Shown here piece by piece: positions 1 through 8,448 of a stretch of 64,000 nt of DNA. The stretch is from Paenimyroides ummariense (GTDB lineage Bacteria > Bacteroidota > Bacteroidia > Flavobacteriales > Flavobacteriaceae), in contig NZ_FOVI01000002.1 in the NCBI RefSeq assembly GCF_900115115.1, forward strand, positions 186,001 through 250,000. Direction: 5' to 3'. The position numbers and the translations under genes are program-made. Positions within the stretch are counted from its first letter, which is position 1. The number at the start of each line of letters is the position of its first letter. Below the pieces are notes generated by a model. That model was given only the letters and a program-made list of their open reading frames with translations, searched no databases and was not told where the DNA came from.

Positions 1-1073
1 TTTTAGTCTTTTTAGCAATAGCTTTTGCAGGCGCATTATTTTGGTTGTATCAAAAAAACGCACAACCGCCGGTAGTTTATGAAACCGAAAAAGCCGAAGT
101 TCGATCGATCTCTAAAAGCACCGTTGCTACAGGAAACATCAACCCGAAAGAAGAGGTATTAATTAAACCGAATATTTCAGGAATTATCGATGAGGTTTAT
201 GTAGAAGCCGGCGATTACGTAAAATCGGGCGATTTAATTGCAAAAATTAAAGTAGTACCAAATGTATCAAGCTTAAACTCTGCCAACAATCAGATCAGCA
301 CAGCAAAAATCGATTTGGAAAACCAGCGAAAAGTGTTCGAACGTCAAAGAACATTGTTCAATAAAGGCGTAATTTCTGCCAACGATTTCGATACTGCCGA
401 AACAGCTTTTAAACAAGCACAACAAACCTACAATGCCATGGTTCAAAGTGCCGAAATTATCAGAACCGGTACAACCAGCGGAATGAGTAATATCGCACAG
501 ACCCTTATTCGTTCTACGGTTTCGGGAATGGTGTTGGATATTCCCGTTAAAAAAGGAAATCAGGTAATCGAAGCGAATAATTTTAACGAAGGAACTACCA
601 TTGCAAGTTTGGCTGATGTTGGAAACATGATTTTTGAAGGAAAATTAGACGAATCCGAAGTAGGAAAAATCAAGTTGGGACTTCCATTAGAAATTACCGT
701 TGGTGCCATTGAAAACAAGAAATTCGAAGCTGTTTTAGATTATATCGCTCCAAAAGGTGTGAACGAAAACGGAGCCATGCAGTTTCCAATTAAAGGAACT
801 TTGGTTAATAAAGACGATACTTTTATTCGTTCGGGGTTAAGTGCCAACGCGTCGATCATCCTTTCAAAAGCCGATAATGTGCTGGCAATAAAAGAAGGTT
901 TGGTTCAGTACGACGAAAAAACCAAGAAATCTTTTGTAGAAGTTGAGGTTAGTCCGCAGAAATTCGAACGCAGAACAGTGGAATTAGGCGTTAGCGACGG
1001 TATTTACGTGGAAATTAAAAAGGGTATTACCAAAAACGACAAGGTTAAAGTTTGGAATCAGGTGAAAAAGTAG
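1..1073 (+). CDS. Efflux periplasmic adaptor subunit (HlyD/MacA-like), 5' end cut by window edge
   Basis: Membrane-fusion protein that would bridge an inner-membrane transporter to a TolC channel. The frame is open to the left edge: bases 3-44 encode a hydrophobic stretch (LVFLAIAFAG...) that is an N-terminal membrane anchor, so the true start lies outside the window and a TTG at 45 is not the start. After the anchor come a lipoyl half-motif (IDEVYVEAGDYVKSGD), an alpha-hairpin coiled coil rich in Q, K and E, the second lipoyl half (STVSGMVLDIPVKKG) and a beta-barrel domain. The tolC-type gene follows after 73 bp, so they are probably one operon. Whether the partner pump is MacB-like ABC or RND cannot be told, since it would lie upstream. 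Confidence 0.9.
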   Translation, partial: LVFLAIAFAGALFWLYQKNAQPPVVYETEKAEVRSISKSTVATGNINPKEEVLIKPNISGIIDEVYVEAGDYVKSGDLIAKIKVVPNVSSLNSANNQISTAKIDLENQRKVFERQRTLFNKGVISANDFDTAETAFKQAQQTYNAMVQSAEIIRTGTTSGMSNIAQTLIRSTVSGMVLDIPVKKGNQVIEANNFNEGTTIASLADVGNMIFEGKLDESEVGKIKLGLPLEITVGAIENKKFEAVLDYIAPKGVNENGAMQFPIKGTLVNKDDTFIRSGLSANASIILSKADNVLAIKEGLVQYDEKTKKSFVEVEVSPQKFERRTVELGVSDGIYVEIKKGITKNDKVKVWNQVKK

Positions 1074-1146
1074 TTGAATCGTTGATTTGTTGAATCGATT
1101 AATTGGTTAAACAAATCAACAGTTAAACAACTAAACAATTTAAAAC

Positions 1147-2502
1147 ATGAAAATAATATCAAAAATAATTATTGCAATTTGTGTTTTTTGGGCAGGAAAT
1201 TCGTTTGCCCAGAAAAAATGGACGTTAGAAGAATGTGTGGCACATGCCATGGAAAATAACGTATCCATTAAACAAATAGAATTAGACAATAAACTGGCTA
1301 CTATCGATGAAAAAGATGCCTTTGGTAGTTTCTTGCCAACGTTCAACGCATCGGCATCACACTCATGGAATATTGGTTTAAATACCAACATTACCACGGG
1401 TTTGTTAGAAAATCAAACTACACAGTTTACATCGGTTGGTGCAACGGCGGGTGTAGATATTTTTAAAGGATTGCAAAACCAGAACCGTTTTCGCCGATCA
1501 AAACTGGCTGTAATATCTTCGCAATACCAACATTTAAAAATGGAAGAAGATGTGGCGCTGAATGTTGTAAACGCTTATTTGCAGATTTTGTTCAATAAAG
1601 AAAATCATAAAGTTCAAATACAGCAGTTCGAAGCCGATAGCTTACAATTGGTAAGGTCTGAAGCTTTGGTTGATGCAGGTATGATTCCAAGTGGCGATTT
1701 GTACGATATGAAAGCGACTTTAGCAACAGGCAAACAACGAATTATTCAGGCAGAATACGCTTTGATAGTTTCTAAAATGAGTTTGGCGCAGTTGTTACAA
1801 ATGGAAGATTTCAAAGATTTTGATATTGCCGATGTAGAATATGAATTTCAAGCAAATTCGATCTTTTTTGAAACACCGGAATCTATCTACCAGAAGGCAA
1901 AACAAGAACGTACCGAATTAAAGATCGCCGAAAACAACGTAAAAATCGCCGAAAAAGATGTCGATATTGCAAAAGGCGCACGCATGCCGTCGTTAGTAGG
2001 TTTTTACAGCTTTAGTTCGCGTGTTTCATACGCCAATGTTCCCAATGGTTTGGGTGGTGTAATGTCGCCTCCGCCGTTTTTTGAACAGTTAGATATGTTT
2101 AAAGGACACAATTTTGGTTTACAGTTAAATATTCCAGTTTTTAACGGATTTTCGGTTCGAAACAATGTAGAACGAAGCAAAGTAAATCTGGAAAAAAACA
2201 TACTGGCATTAGAACAAACCGAATTAGATTTAGAGCGAAACATTTACACAGCGTACGCCGATGCAAAAGGAGCTATGGAAACTTTTCTGGCTACAAGAGA
2301 AATGCTAAAGGCTCGTGAAGAAGCTTTTCGATATATTACCGAACGTTACGAAAACGGAATGGCGACAGCCTTTGATTACAACCAGTCGCAAACGCTTTTG
2401 GTAAACACACAATCTGATTTACTGCGCACAAAATACGATTATTTGTTCCGCACCCGTATATTGGAGTTCTATTTCGGTATTCCGATTATTGTGAGAAATT
2501 AA
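1147..2502 (+). CDS. TolC family outer-membrane efflux protein
   Basis: Outer-membrane channel of a tripartite exporter. The 451-residue product begins with a signal peptide (cleavage near SFAQ) and has the two-fold repeated OEP architecture: long amphipathic helices (about residues 30-220 and 240-440) with Asn/Ala-rich heptads, and 'NIPVFNGFSVRNNVERSK', a typical TolC-family motif in the second half. Its length is normal for Bacteroidota TolC proteins. It lies 73 bp after the adaptor gene in the same direction and is followed by a strong intrinsic terminator, so it is the last gene of the efflux operon. The substrate cannot be inferred. Confidence 0.93.
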   Translation: MKIISKIIIAICVFWAGNSFAQKKWTLEECVAHAMENNVSIKQIELDNKLATIDEKDAFGSFLPTFNASASHSWNIGLNTNITTGLLENQTTQFTSVGATAGVDIFKGLQNQNRFRRSKLAVISSQYQHLKMEEDVALNVVNAYLQILFNKENHKVQIQQFEADSLQLVRSEALVDAGMIPSGDLYDMKATLATGKQRIIQAEYALIVSKMSLAQLLQMEDFKDFDIADVEYEFQANSIFFETPESIYQKAKQERTELKIAENNVKIAEKDVDIAKGARMPSLVGFYSFSSRVSYANVPNGLGGVMSPPPFFEQLDMFKGHNFGLQLNIPVFNGFSVRNNVERSKVNLEKNILALEQTELDLERNIYTAYADAKGAMETFLATREMLKAREEAFRYITERYENGMATAFDYNQSQTLLVNTQSDLLRTKYDYLFRTRILEFYFGIPIIVRN

Positions 2503-2508
2503 AAATTA

Positions 2509-2535
2509 AAGCTTCCGGTTAGGAAGCTTTTTTTG
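2509..2535 (+). terminator. Rho-independent terminator after tolC-type gene
   Basis: Perfect 8-bp arms AAGCTTCC / GGAAGCTT with a GGTTA loop, followed at once by a run of T. It begins 6 bp after the TolC stop codon. Confidence 0.9.
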
Positions 2536-2582
2536 TATCATACTTTAGCATTTGGTAATACTGTTTTGTAACTAAAATTTTT

Positions 2583-2590
2583 TAAATTTG
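2583..2590 (+). promoter_or_regulatory. Putative Bacteroidota -7 promoter element for patatin gene
   Basis: TAAATTTG matches the Bacteroidota -7 consensus TAnnTTTG and sits 31 bp before the patatin-gene ATG. No convincing -33 TTG at the usual 17-19 bp spacing is visible. Confidence 0.45.
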
Positions 2591-2621
2591 ATGAACACCA
2601 AAAACCAAAACCTAAACAACC

Positions 2622-4829
2622 ATGATAAAACTTTTATTTGGCTGCTTGTTTCTTTTTGCAGCATGCTTTCCGGCTTTTGCCCAAGAAAACCAGCGACCTA
2701 AAGTTGGTTTGGTATTAAGCGGTGGCGGTGCAAAAGGCTTGGCGCACATAGGTGTTTTAAAGGTTTTAGAAGAGCAAGGTGTAAAAATCGACTATATTGG
2801 CGGAACCAGCATGGGTGCAATTATTGGCGGTTTGTACGCATCGGGTTACAATGCCTCGCAGTTAGATTCTATCTTTCAATCGGTTGATGCCGATGCCCTT
2901 TTGCAAGATTATATCCCAAGAAATTCAAAATCGTTTTACGAAAAGCGCAACGATGAAATTTACGCATTACAACTTCCGTTTGATGATTTTAAAATCGGCA
3001 GCCCGGTATCGCTTTCTAAAGGAATGTATAACTATAATCTGCTCAATAAATTGTTGGCACATGTACGTTACGAACACGATTTTTCAAAGCTAGATATTCC
3101 ATTTCTTTGCATTGCAACCGATGTAGTTTCGGGCGAAGCCGTTGTGTTAGAAAAAGGAAATCTACCGCAGAGTATCTTGGCAAGTGGCGCATTTCCGTCG
3201 CTTTACACGCCTGTTGAAATTGATAATCGTTTGTTGATCGATGGCGGTGTAGTTAATAATTATCCTATTCAAGAGCTTCGTGATAAAGGTATCGACATTA
3301 TTATTGGTGTTGATGTGCAAGACGGTAAAAAGGATCGTGAAAATATAAAAGGAGCTTTGGACATTTTAATGCAGATTGCCAATTACGGCATGTACGGGGG
3401 AATGGATGAGAAGAAAAAGCAAACCGATATCTACATAAAACCTGATATTTCTACTTTTTCGGTGGTAACTTTTGATAAAGGAAACGAGATCATTCAAAAA
3501 GGAATTATGGCTGCCAAAGAAAAAATTCCGCAATTGCAACAAATCAGCAGTAACTATAAAAAACCAAAATTGCCAGATTATCTGTTTAAAGACGATATTC
3601 ATATCCACTCTGTTAGCATGAACAAGTTAAAAAACTACAACAAAGATTATGTTTTTGGAAAATTGGGTTATTTTAAAGACGAATGTGTGTCGTTCAAAAG
3701 ATTAGAAAACGGTATCACAAACCTAAATGCAACCCAGAACTTTAGCGGAATTTCGTATCATTTTGAAAAATCTGATGTAGAAGGAGACAATCTAGTTTTG
3801 AATTTGAAGGAAAACACCATAAATCGTTTTTTAAAGTTTGGTCTGCATTTCGATAATTTGTATAAAAGCGCGGCATTAGTCAACATCACACAGAAAAAAT
3901 TACTCTTTAAGAATGATTTGGCATCGCTCGATTTTATTTTTGGCGATAATATTCGATACAATTTTAATTATTTGGTAGATAACGGTTTCCGTTGGAGTTT
4001 TGGTGCGCAAAGTCGATTTAATAAATTCAAATACAACGCAAAACCTTATGAAACAGGCGTTATTCCACCGGAATTTTTGGGGTTCGATATTTTTAATACC
4101 GATTGGAACGATCTAACAAACCGTTTGTATCTGCAGAATTATTACAATGATAAATTTGTAATCGGAATGGGGGTTGAACACAAATATCAAATTGTTGATA
4201 TTGCCAATTTAAACTTTAAAAAGAATTGGTTAGATAACAGTCATTACATAAGTCCGTATTTCAACGTTGTTTTAGATACGTATGATAACAAATATTTCCC
4301 AACCCGAGGCGTTAATTTCAATGCCGAAGTGAAACACACTATTCTCTCATCGGATTATAATGAAAATTTTGAACCTTTTACACAGATTAACGGAGAATTA
4401 GGAACGGTAAAAACCTTTTTCGATCGAGTTTCGGTAGAAGCAAAAGCCGATGTTGGTTTAACAATTGGTAGCACTCCTTCAACAAACATGAACTATTTTC
4501 TGGGTGGCTACGGTTTTCAGTCCATATCAAACATAAAACCTTTTTACGGTTACGACTTTTTAAGCCTTAATTCAAATACCTATCTAAAAGCACTTTTACG
4601 CGTTGATTACCGTTTTTATAAAAAGCATCATTTAAATTTCACAGCAAATTATATGTATTTAAAAGATGCCATGTTCCAGTACAACGATTGGTTAGAATTG
4701 CCTATTAATTCTGGTTATGCGTTGGGTTATGGTTTTCAAACCGTTGTTGGTCCGCTGGAAATTAAGCAATCGTATTCACCCGAAGTAAAAATTCATTATA
4801 CCTGGTTTAGTTTAGGATTTTGGTTTTAA
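2622..4829 (+). CDS. Patatin-like phospholipase with C-terminal beta-barrel (type Vd autotransporter-like)
   Basis: Predicted surface or outer-membrane lipid acyl hydrolase, 735 residues. A signal peptide (1-20, ending FAFAQ-like) is followed by a patatin domain with the oxyanion motif GGGAKG (34-39), nucleophile motif GTSMG (Ser63) and catalytic Asp207 in DGG, so the Ser-Asp dyad is intact. Residues about 310-400 look like a POTRA-type linker, and the rest is beta-strand-rich with alternating aromatics, ending in GFWF, a C-terminal aromatic as in outer-membrane barrels. This order (patatin, POTRA, barrel) is that of PlpD-type proteins. It is a single gene between a terminator and the hmgA promoter. 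Substrate and surface exposure are inferred. Confidence 0.9.
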   Translation: MIKLLFGCLFLFAACFPAFAQENQRPKVGLVLSGGGAKGLAHIGVLKVLEEQGVKIDYIGGTSMGAIIGGLYASGYNASQLDSIFQSVDADALLQDYIPRNSKSFYEKRNDEIYALQLPFDDFKIGSPVSLSKGMYNYNLLNKLLAHVRYEHDFSKLDIPFLCIATDVVSGEAVVLEKGNLPQSILASGAFPSLYTPVEIDNRLLIDGGVVNNYPIQELRDKGIDIIIGVDVQDGKKDRENIKGALDILMQIANYGMYGGMDEKKKQTDIYIKPDISTFSVVTFDKGNEIIQKGIMAAKEKIPQLQQISSNYKKPKLPDYLFKDDIHIHSVSMNKLKNYNKDYVFGKLGYFKDECVSFKRLENGITNLNATQNFSGISYHFEKSDVEGDNLVLNLKENTINRFLKFGLHFDNLYKSAALVNITQKKLLFKNDLASLDFIFGDNIRYNFNYLVDNGFRWSFGAQSRFNKFKYNAKPYETGVIPPEFLGFDIFNTDWNDLTNRLYLQNYYNDKFVIGMGVEHKYQIVDIANLNFKKNWLDNSHYISPYFNVVLDTYDNKYFPTRGVNFNAEVKHTILSSDYNENFEPFTQINGELGTVKTFFDRVSVEAKADVGLTIGSTPSTNMNYFLGGYGFQSISNIKPFYGYDFLSLNSNTYLKALLRVDYRFYKKHHLNFTANYMYLKDAMFQYNDWLELPINSGYALGYGFQTVVGPLEIKQSYSPEVKIHYTWFSLGFWF

Positions 4830-4897
4830 ATAAAGTGAAAATTTGCGTGATTCTTTTTATTTTTGGTTAAAATTAATAATCACAAAAAAATAGTTTT

Positions 4898-4905
4898 TAT
4901 ATTTG
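4898..4905 (+). promoter_or_regulatory. Putative -7 promoter element upstream of hmgA
   Basis: TATATTTG is an exact match to TAnnTTTG. Transcription would start near 4910-4912, giving a leader of about 110 nt before hmgA that contains a 20-codon ORF. No clear -33 element is seen. Confidence 0.5.
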
Positions 4906-4911
4906 TTAGGT

Positions 4912-4974
4912 ATGAAAACATGGCAAGGATTATTATCAAAACTAAAATACTTCATTAAGCGGAATCCCGAATGA
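4912..4974 (+). CDS. Possible 20-residue leader peptide upstream of hmgA
   Basis: ATG 7 bp after the -7 element opens a 20-codon frame (MKTWQGLLSK..., basic, one Trp, one Tyr, one Phe) ending at TGA 4972-4974, 45 bp before hmgA. If transcribed from the adjacent promoter it would be nearly leaderless. It has no run of Tyr or Phe codons, so classical attenuation by tyrosine is not supported. It may be a chance ORF. Confidence 0.25.
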   Translation: MKTWQGLLSKLKYFIKRNPE

Positions 4975-5019
4975 AGAAGGCAATGCTATGCTTTTATTAT
5001 TAATTAAAAACTAACAAAT

Positions 5020-6177
5020 ATGCCTTTATATCATAAATTAGGAAAAATTCCACATAAGCGCCACATACAGTTTCGCAAGCCTAACGGCGGTTTTTATTAC
5101 GAGCAGTTGTTTGGTACGGTTGGTTTCGATGGTATGTCAACAAATATGTATCACGAACACCGTCCAACACAAGTAAAAGAAATTAAAGGTTCGTACAGCG
5201 TTGCACCAAAAATTGCACGTGCAAACAACATACAATCGTACCGTTTACGCGGTTTTCAAGTACCAAAAACCGAAGACTTTTTAGAAAGCCGTAAAGCTGT
5301 TTTAACTAACAGCGATGTAACCATTACATTGGCTGCACCTTCGGGTAAAACCCAAGATTACTTCTATAAAAATACCGATGCCGACGAATTGATTTTCATT
5401 CACAGAGGTACAGGTAAATTACGCACTTTTTTAGGAAATTTAGATTTTAAATACGGTGATTATTTATTGATTCCACGCGGAATTATTTATAAAATTGATT
5501 TTGATACAGACGATAACCGTTTGTTTATTGTAGAATCGCGCCGACCTATTTATACGCCTAAGCGTTACCGTAACTGGTTTGGTCAGTTGTTAGAACATTC
5601 GCCGTTTTGCGAACGCGATATCCGCCGACCAGAAGAATTGGAAACCTATGATGAAAAGGGTGAGTTTTTAATTAAAGTACGCAAGCAAGACGAAATCTTC
5701 GATATGGTGTACGCTTCACATCCGTTTGATGTGGTGGGTTATGATGGATACAACTTTCCATATGCATTCTCCATCCACGATTTCGAGCCGATTACAGGTC
5801 GTATCCACCAGCCGCCACCGGTGCATCAAACTTTTGAAACCGATGCGTTTGTAGTGTGTTCGTTCGTTCCGCGTTTGTACGATTATCATCCGGAATCTGT
5901 TCCAGCTCCATACAACCACAGTAATATCGATTCTGATGAAGTGTTGTATTATGTAGATGGTGATTTCATGAGCCGTAACGATATCGAAGCCGGTCATATT
6001 TCGTTACATCCGGCAGGAATTCCACACGGACCGCATCCGGGCGCAATGGAGCGAAGCTTAGGTAAAGTAGATACACAAGAATTAGCCGTAATGGTTGATA
6101 CCTTTAAGCCATTAATGGTTACCGAAGAAGCTATGAAAATAGCCGATGAACAATATTACCAGTCTTGGTTAGATTAA
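5020..6177 (+). CDS. hmgA: Homogentisate 1,2-dioxygenase
   Basis: Opens the aromatic ring of homogentisate to maleylacetoacetate, using non-heme Fe(II), in the cytoplasm; a step in tyrosine/phenylalanine catabolism. The 385-residue product has the family's beta-sandwich signature and the C-terminal metal site: His300 and nearby Glu307 (NHSNIDSDEVLYY) and His336 within HPAGIPHGPHPG, a hallmark of the family. It is shorter than the roughly 430-residue proteobacterial and human enzymes, which is usual in this phylum. hppD, the preceding pathway step, follows after 77 bp. Maleylacetoacetate isomerase and fumarylacetoacetase are not in the window. Confidence 0.95.
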   Translation: MPLYHKLGKIPHKRHIQFRKPNGGFYYEQLFGTVGFDGMSTNMYHEHRPTQVKEIKGSYSVAPKIARANNIQSYRLRGFQVPKTEDFLESRKAVLTNSDVTITLAAPSGKTQDYFYKNTDADELIFIHRGTGKLRTFLGNLDFKYGDYLLIPRGIIYKIDFDTDDNRLFIVESRRPIYTPKRYRNWFGQLLEHSPFCERDIRRPEELETYDEKGEFLIKVRKQDEIFDMVYASHPFDVVGYDGYNFPYAFSIHDFEPITGRIHQPPPVHQTFETDAFVVCSFVPRLYDYHPESVPAPYNHSNIDSDEVLYYVDGDFMSRNDIEAGHISLHPAGIPHGPHPGAMERSLGKVDTQELAVMVDTFKPLMVTEEAMKIADEQYYQSWLD

Positions 6178-6254
6178 AAATAAACTAAATAATGTGCGAA
6201 TTAGCTAATTACATAGGTAACTAACTCGCTAATTAAACTAAACAATAATATATT

Positions 6255-7415
6255 ATGTCAAACGAATTAAAATCTGTTGAGTACGGATTAGAAAAAATAT
6301 TTGAAGGAGCACAAGATTTCTTACCAATTTTAGGTACAGATTATGTTGAATTTTATGTAGGGAATGCAAAGCAAGCAGCTCATTTCTACAAAACGGCATT
6401 CGGTTTTCAGTCTGAAGCTTATGCTGGATTAGAAACAGGTGTCCGTGACAGAGCGTCGTACGTTATCAAACAAGATAAAATACGCATTATTCTTACAACG
6501 GCTTTAAATTCTGATTCTGCAATTGGTGAGCATGTTAAAAAACATGGCGACGGTGTAAAAGTTGTGGCTTTATGGGTTGAAGACGCTGTTTCGGCTTACG
6601 AGGAAACTACAAAACGTGGTGCTGTTTCGTATATGGAACCAAAAGTAACTTCAGACGAGAATGGTGAAATTATCCAAGCAGGAATTTTTGCTTACGGTGA
6701 AACAGTTTTCATGTTTACAGAGCGTAGAAACTACAATGGTTTGTTTTTACCTGGGTACGTTAAGTGGGAAAGCGATTATAACCCGGCTCCGGTTGGTTTA
6801 AAATTTATCGACCACATGGTTGGTAACGTAGGTTGGAACCAAATGAACGTTTGGGTTAAATGGTTCGAAGATATTTTAGGTTTCGTAAACTTCTTGTCTT
6901 TTGACGATAAACAAATTACGACTGAATATTCTGCGTTAATGTCTAAAGTAATGGCAAACGGAAACGGACGTATCAAATTCCCGATCAACGAGCCGGCTGA
7001 AGGTAAAAAACGTTCGCAAATTGAAGAATATTTAGATTTCTACGAAGGTCCGGGTGTACAGCATATCGCCGTTGCTACAGACGATATCATTAAAACGGTT
7101 TCTGAAATGAAAGCCCGCGGGGTTGAATTTTTATCTATTCCTCCACAAGCTTATTACGATGCCATTCCAGAACGTTTAAAAGACCACATGGATAAATTTA
7201 AAGAAGATATCAAAGAATTACAAAAATTAGGAATCATGATTGATGCCGATGAAGAAGGATACTTGTTACAGATCTTCACTAAACCGGTAGAAGATCGTCC
7301 TACATTGTTCTTTGAAGTAATTCAGCGTATGGGTGCTCGCGGATTTGGTGCGGGTAACTTTAAAGCGTTATTTGAATCAATTGAAAGAGAACAAGAAAAA
7401 CGCGGAACACTTTAA
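6255..7415 (+). CDS. hppD: 4-hydroxyphenylpyruvate dioxygenase
   Basis: Converts 4-hydroxyphenylpyruvate to homogentisate (Fe(II)- and O2-dependent, decarboxylating with side-chain migration). Two vicinal-oxygen-chelate (glyoxalase-like) halves are visible, with the iron ligands in the second half: His187 (DHMVGNV), His270 (QHIAVAT) and Glu354 (FFEVIQR). The C-terminal motif RGFGAGNFKALFESIE is diagnostic for the family. The 386-residue length is normal. It is 77 bp after hmgA in the same direction, so the two consecutive catabolic enzymes are probably co-transcribed, with the downstream enzyme encoded first. Confidence 0.96.
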   Translation: MSNELKSVEYGLEKIFEGAQDFLPILGTDYVEFYVGNAKQAAHFYKTAFGFQSEAYAGLETGVRDRASYVIKQDKIRIILTTALNSDSAIGEHVKKHGDGVKVVALWVEDAVSAYEETTKRGAVSYMEPKVTSDENGEIIQAGIFAYGETVFMFTERRNYNGLFLPGYVKWESDYNPAPVGLKFIDHMVGNVGWNQMNVWVKWFEDILGFVNFLSFDDKQITTEYSALMSKVMANGNGRIKFPINEPAEGKKRSQIEEYLDFYEGPGVQHIAVATDDIIKTVSEMKARGVEFLSIPPQAYYDAIPERLKDHMDKFKEDIKELQKLGIMIDADEEGYLLQIFTKPVEDRPTLFFEVIQRMGARGFGAGNFKALFESIEREQEKRGTL

Positions 7416-7491
7416 TAATCTGCTTTTTAAGTATAATTAGTTAAAGTTATGTTAAATACAAAATAGTATTTTTACATATAAATTAAAAACC

Positions 7492-7499
7492 TACCTTTG
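7492..7499 (+). promoter_or_regulatory. Putative -7 promoter element of an orphan transcript
   Basis: TACCTTTG, followed by CACTCAC, is a textbook TAnnTTTG element. It lies 76 bp after hppD, and an intrinsic terminator follows about 90 bp downstream, before the next gene's own promoter. Confidence 0.5.
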
Positions 7500-7505
7500 C
7501 ACTCA

Positions 7506-7620
7506 CAAAATCAAGGTGGTTAAAAGCCTTGGTAATTGTAATAAATTTTTCATAATTTATAGTTTTTTGGTTGGTTAATAGCATAAAAACTCAGTTGGTA
7601 ACAACTGGGTTTTTTTGTTT
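7506..7620 (+). ncRNA. Candidate small non-coding RNA (promoter plus terminator, no ORF)
   Basis: Between hppD and the DUF3108 gene a promoter-like element (7492-7499) and a strong terminator (7589-7620) bracket about 115 bp without a plausible ORF. The segment also holds a short stem-loop (AAGG...CCTT, 7513-7534 region). The part near 7590 (CTCAGTTGGTA) resembles a tRNA D-arm, but no anticodon, T-arm or acceptor stem accompanies it. The exact 5' end is inferred from the usual distance to the -7 element. The alternative is a terminator for hppD and an inactive promoter-like sequence. Confidence 0.35.
7589..7620 (+). terminator. Rho-independent terminator
   Basis: Nine-bp stem ACTCAGTTG / CAACTGGGT (one T-G pair) with a GTAA tetraloop, then seven T. 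It ends either hppD readthrough or the candidate small RNA. Confidence 0.85.
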
Positions 7621-7629
7621 TTTAATAAC

Positions 7630-7658
7630 TTTGGAATAGATATTGTTTTGTATCTTTC
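7630..7658 (+). promoter_or_regulatory. Promoter of the DUF3108-kynA-M23-gpi operon
   Basis: TTTG at 7630-7633 and TATCTTTC at 7651-7658 are separated by 17 bp, matching the Bacteroidota -33/-7 promoter with one mismatch in the -7 element. It lies 19 bp before the ATG and just after a terminator. Confidence 0.6.
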
Positions 7659-7677
7659 GTAAAAAAATTGAATTAAT

Positions 7678-8448
7678 ATGAAAAATACATTTTTAACTTT
7701 TGTAATTCTCTTTATAACGATGCTTGGTTACGGGCAATCATCGGCTTTTAAAGCAGGCGAATATTTTAAATTTCAGGTTTCGTACGGTTTTATAAATGCC
7801 GGTATTGCTACGTTAGAATTAAAAGAAACAACCTATAACGGTAAAAGCGTGTATCATGCAAAAGGCGACGGACATACAACAGGTTTATCGAAAACTTTTT
7901 TTAAGGTAAAAGATGATTATCAGAGTTATTTCGATAAAACAACCGGGCAACCATATCGTTTCATTCGCAAAATTAACGAGGGCGGATACACCAAAAACCA
8001 AGAGGGTTTCATAAATTATACAACCAACACTGTTTTGCTGAAAGATTACAAAGCAAAAACAGAAAAAACGTACAACGTAAATTCAAAAATCCAAGATGTT
8101 ATTTCGTCGTTTTATTATCTGCGTAATCACGATAAGTTAGACAATATTAAGGCGGGTGAAACCATACAGATTGATATGTTTTTTGATGACGAAATCTTTA
8201 AATTTAAACTAAAATTTATGGGTTATGAGAAAATTAAAACTAAATTTGGTACGATTAACAGCATGAAGTTCCGTCCGTATGTAATGTCGGGGCGTGTTTT
8301 TAAAGAAGAAGAAAGTTTAACTCTTTGGGTTTCAAACGATGAGAACAAGGTTCCGTTGAAAATTCAGGCAAGTTTGCTGGTTGGTTCTTTAAAGGCAGAG
8401 TTAATTCAATATAAAAATTTAAAAACTACTTTGAAAGTCGTAAAATAA
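7678..8448 (+). CDS. DUF3108 domain secreted protein
   Basis: A 256-residue exported protein: signal peptide (1-19, cleavage near GYGQ) followed by a beta-rich DUF3108 domain (start FKAGEYFKFQVSYGFINAG, late motif VSNDENKVPLKIQA). Family members are periplasmic proteins of unknown function, often found in envelope contexts. It is the first gene of a four-gene run; its stop codon overlaps the next start in TAATG at 8446-8450, so translation of the tryptophan dioxygenase is probably coupled. No catalytic residues can be proposed. Confidence 0.85.
   Translation: MKNTFLTFVILFITMLGYGQSSAFKAGEYFKFQVSYGFINAGIATLELKETTYNGKSVYHAKGDGHTTGLSKTFFKVKDDYQSYFDKTTGQPYRFIRKINEGGYTKNQEGFINYTTNTVLLKDYKAKTEKTYNVNSKIQDVISSFYYLRNHDKLDNIKAGETIQIDMFFDDEIFKFKLKFMGYEKIKTKFGTINSMKFRPYVMSGRVFKEEESLTLWVSNDENKVPLKIQASLLVGSLKAELIQYKNLKTTLKVVK

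Noticed and set aside
7585-7610. Possible tRNA fragment (CTCAGTTGGTA)
   Set aside because: No acceptor stem, anticodon arm or T-arm is found around it; the sequence is the stem of a terminator.
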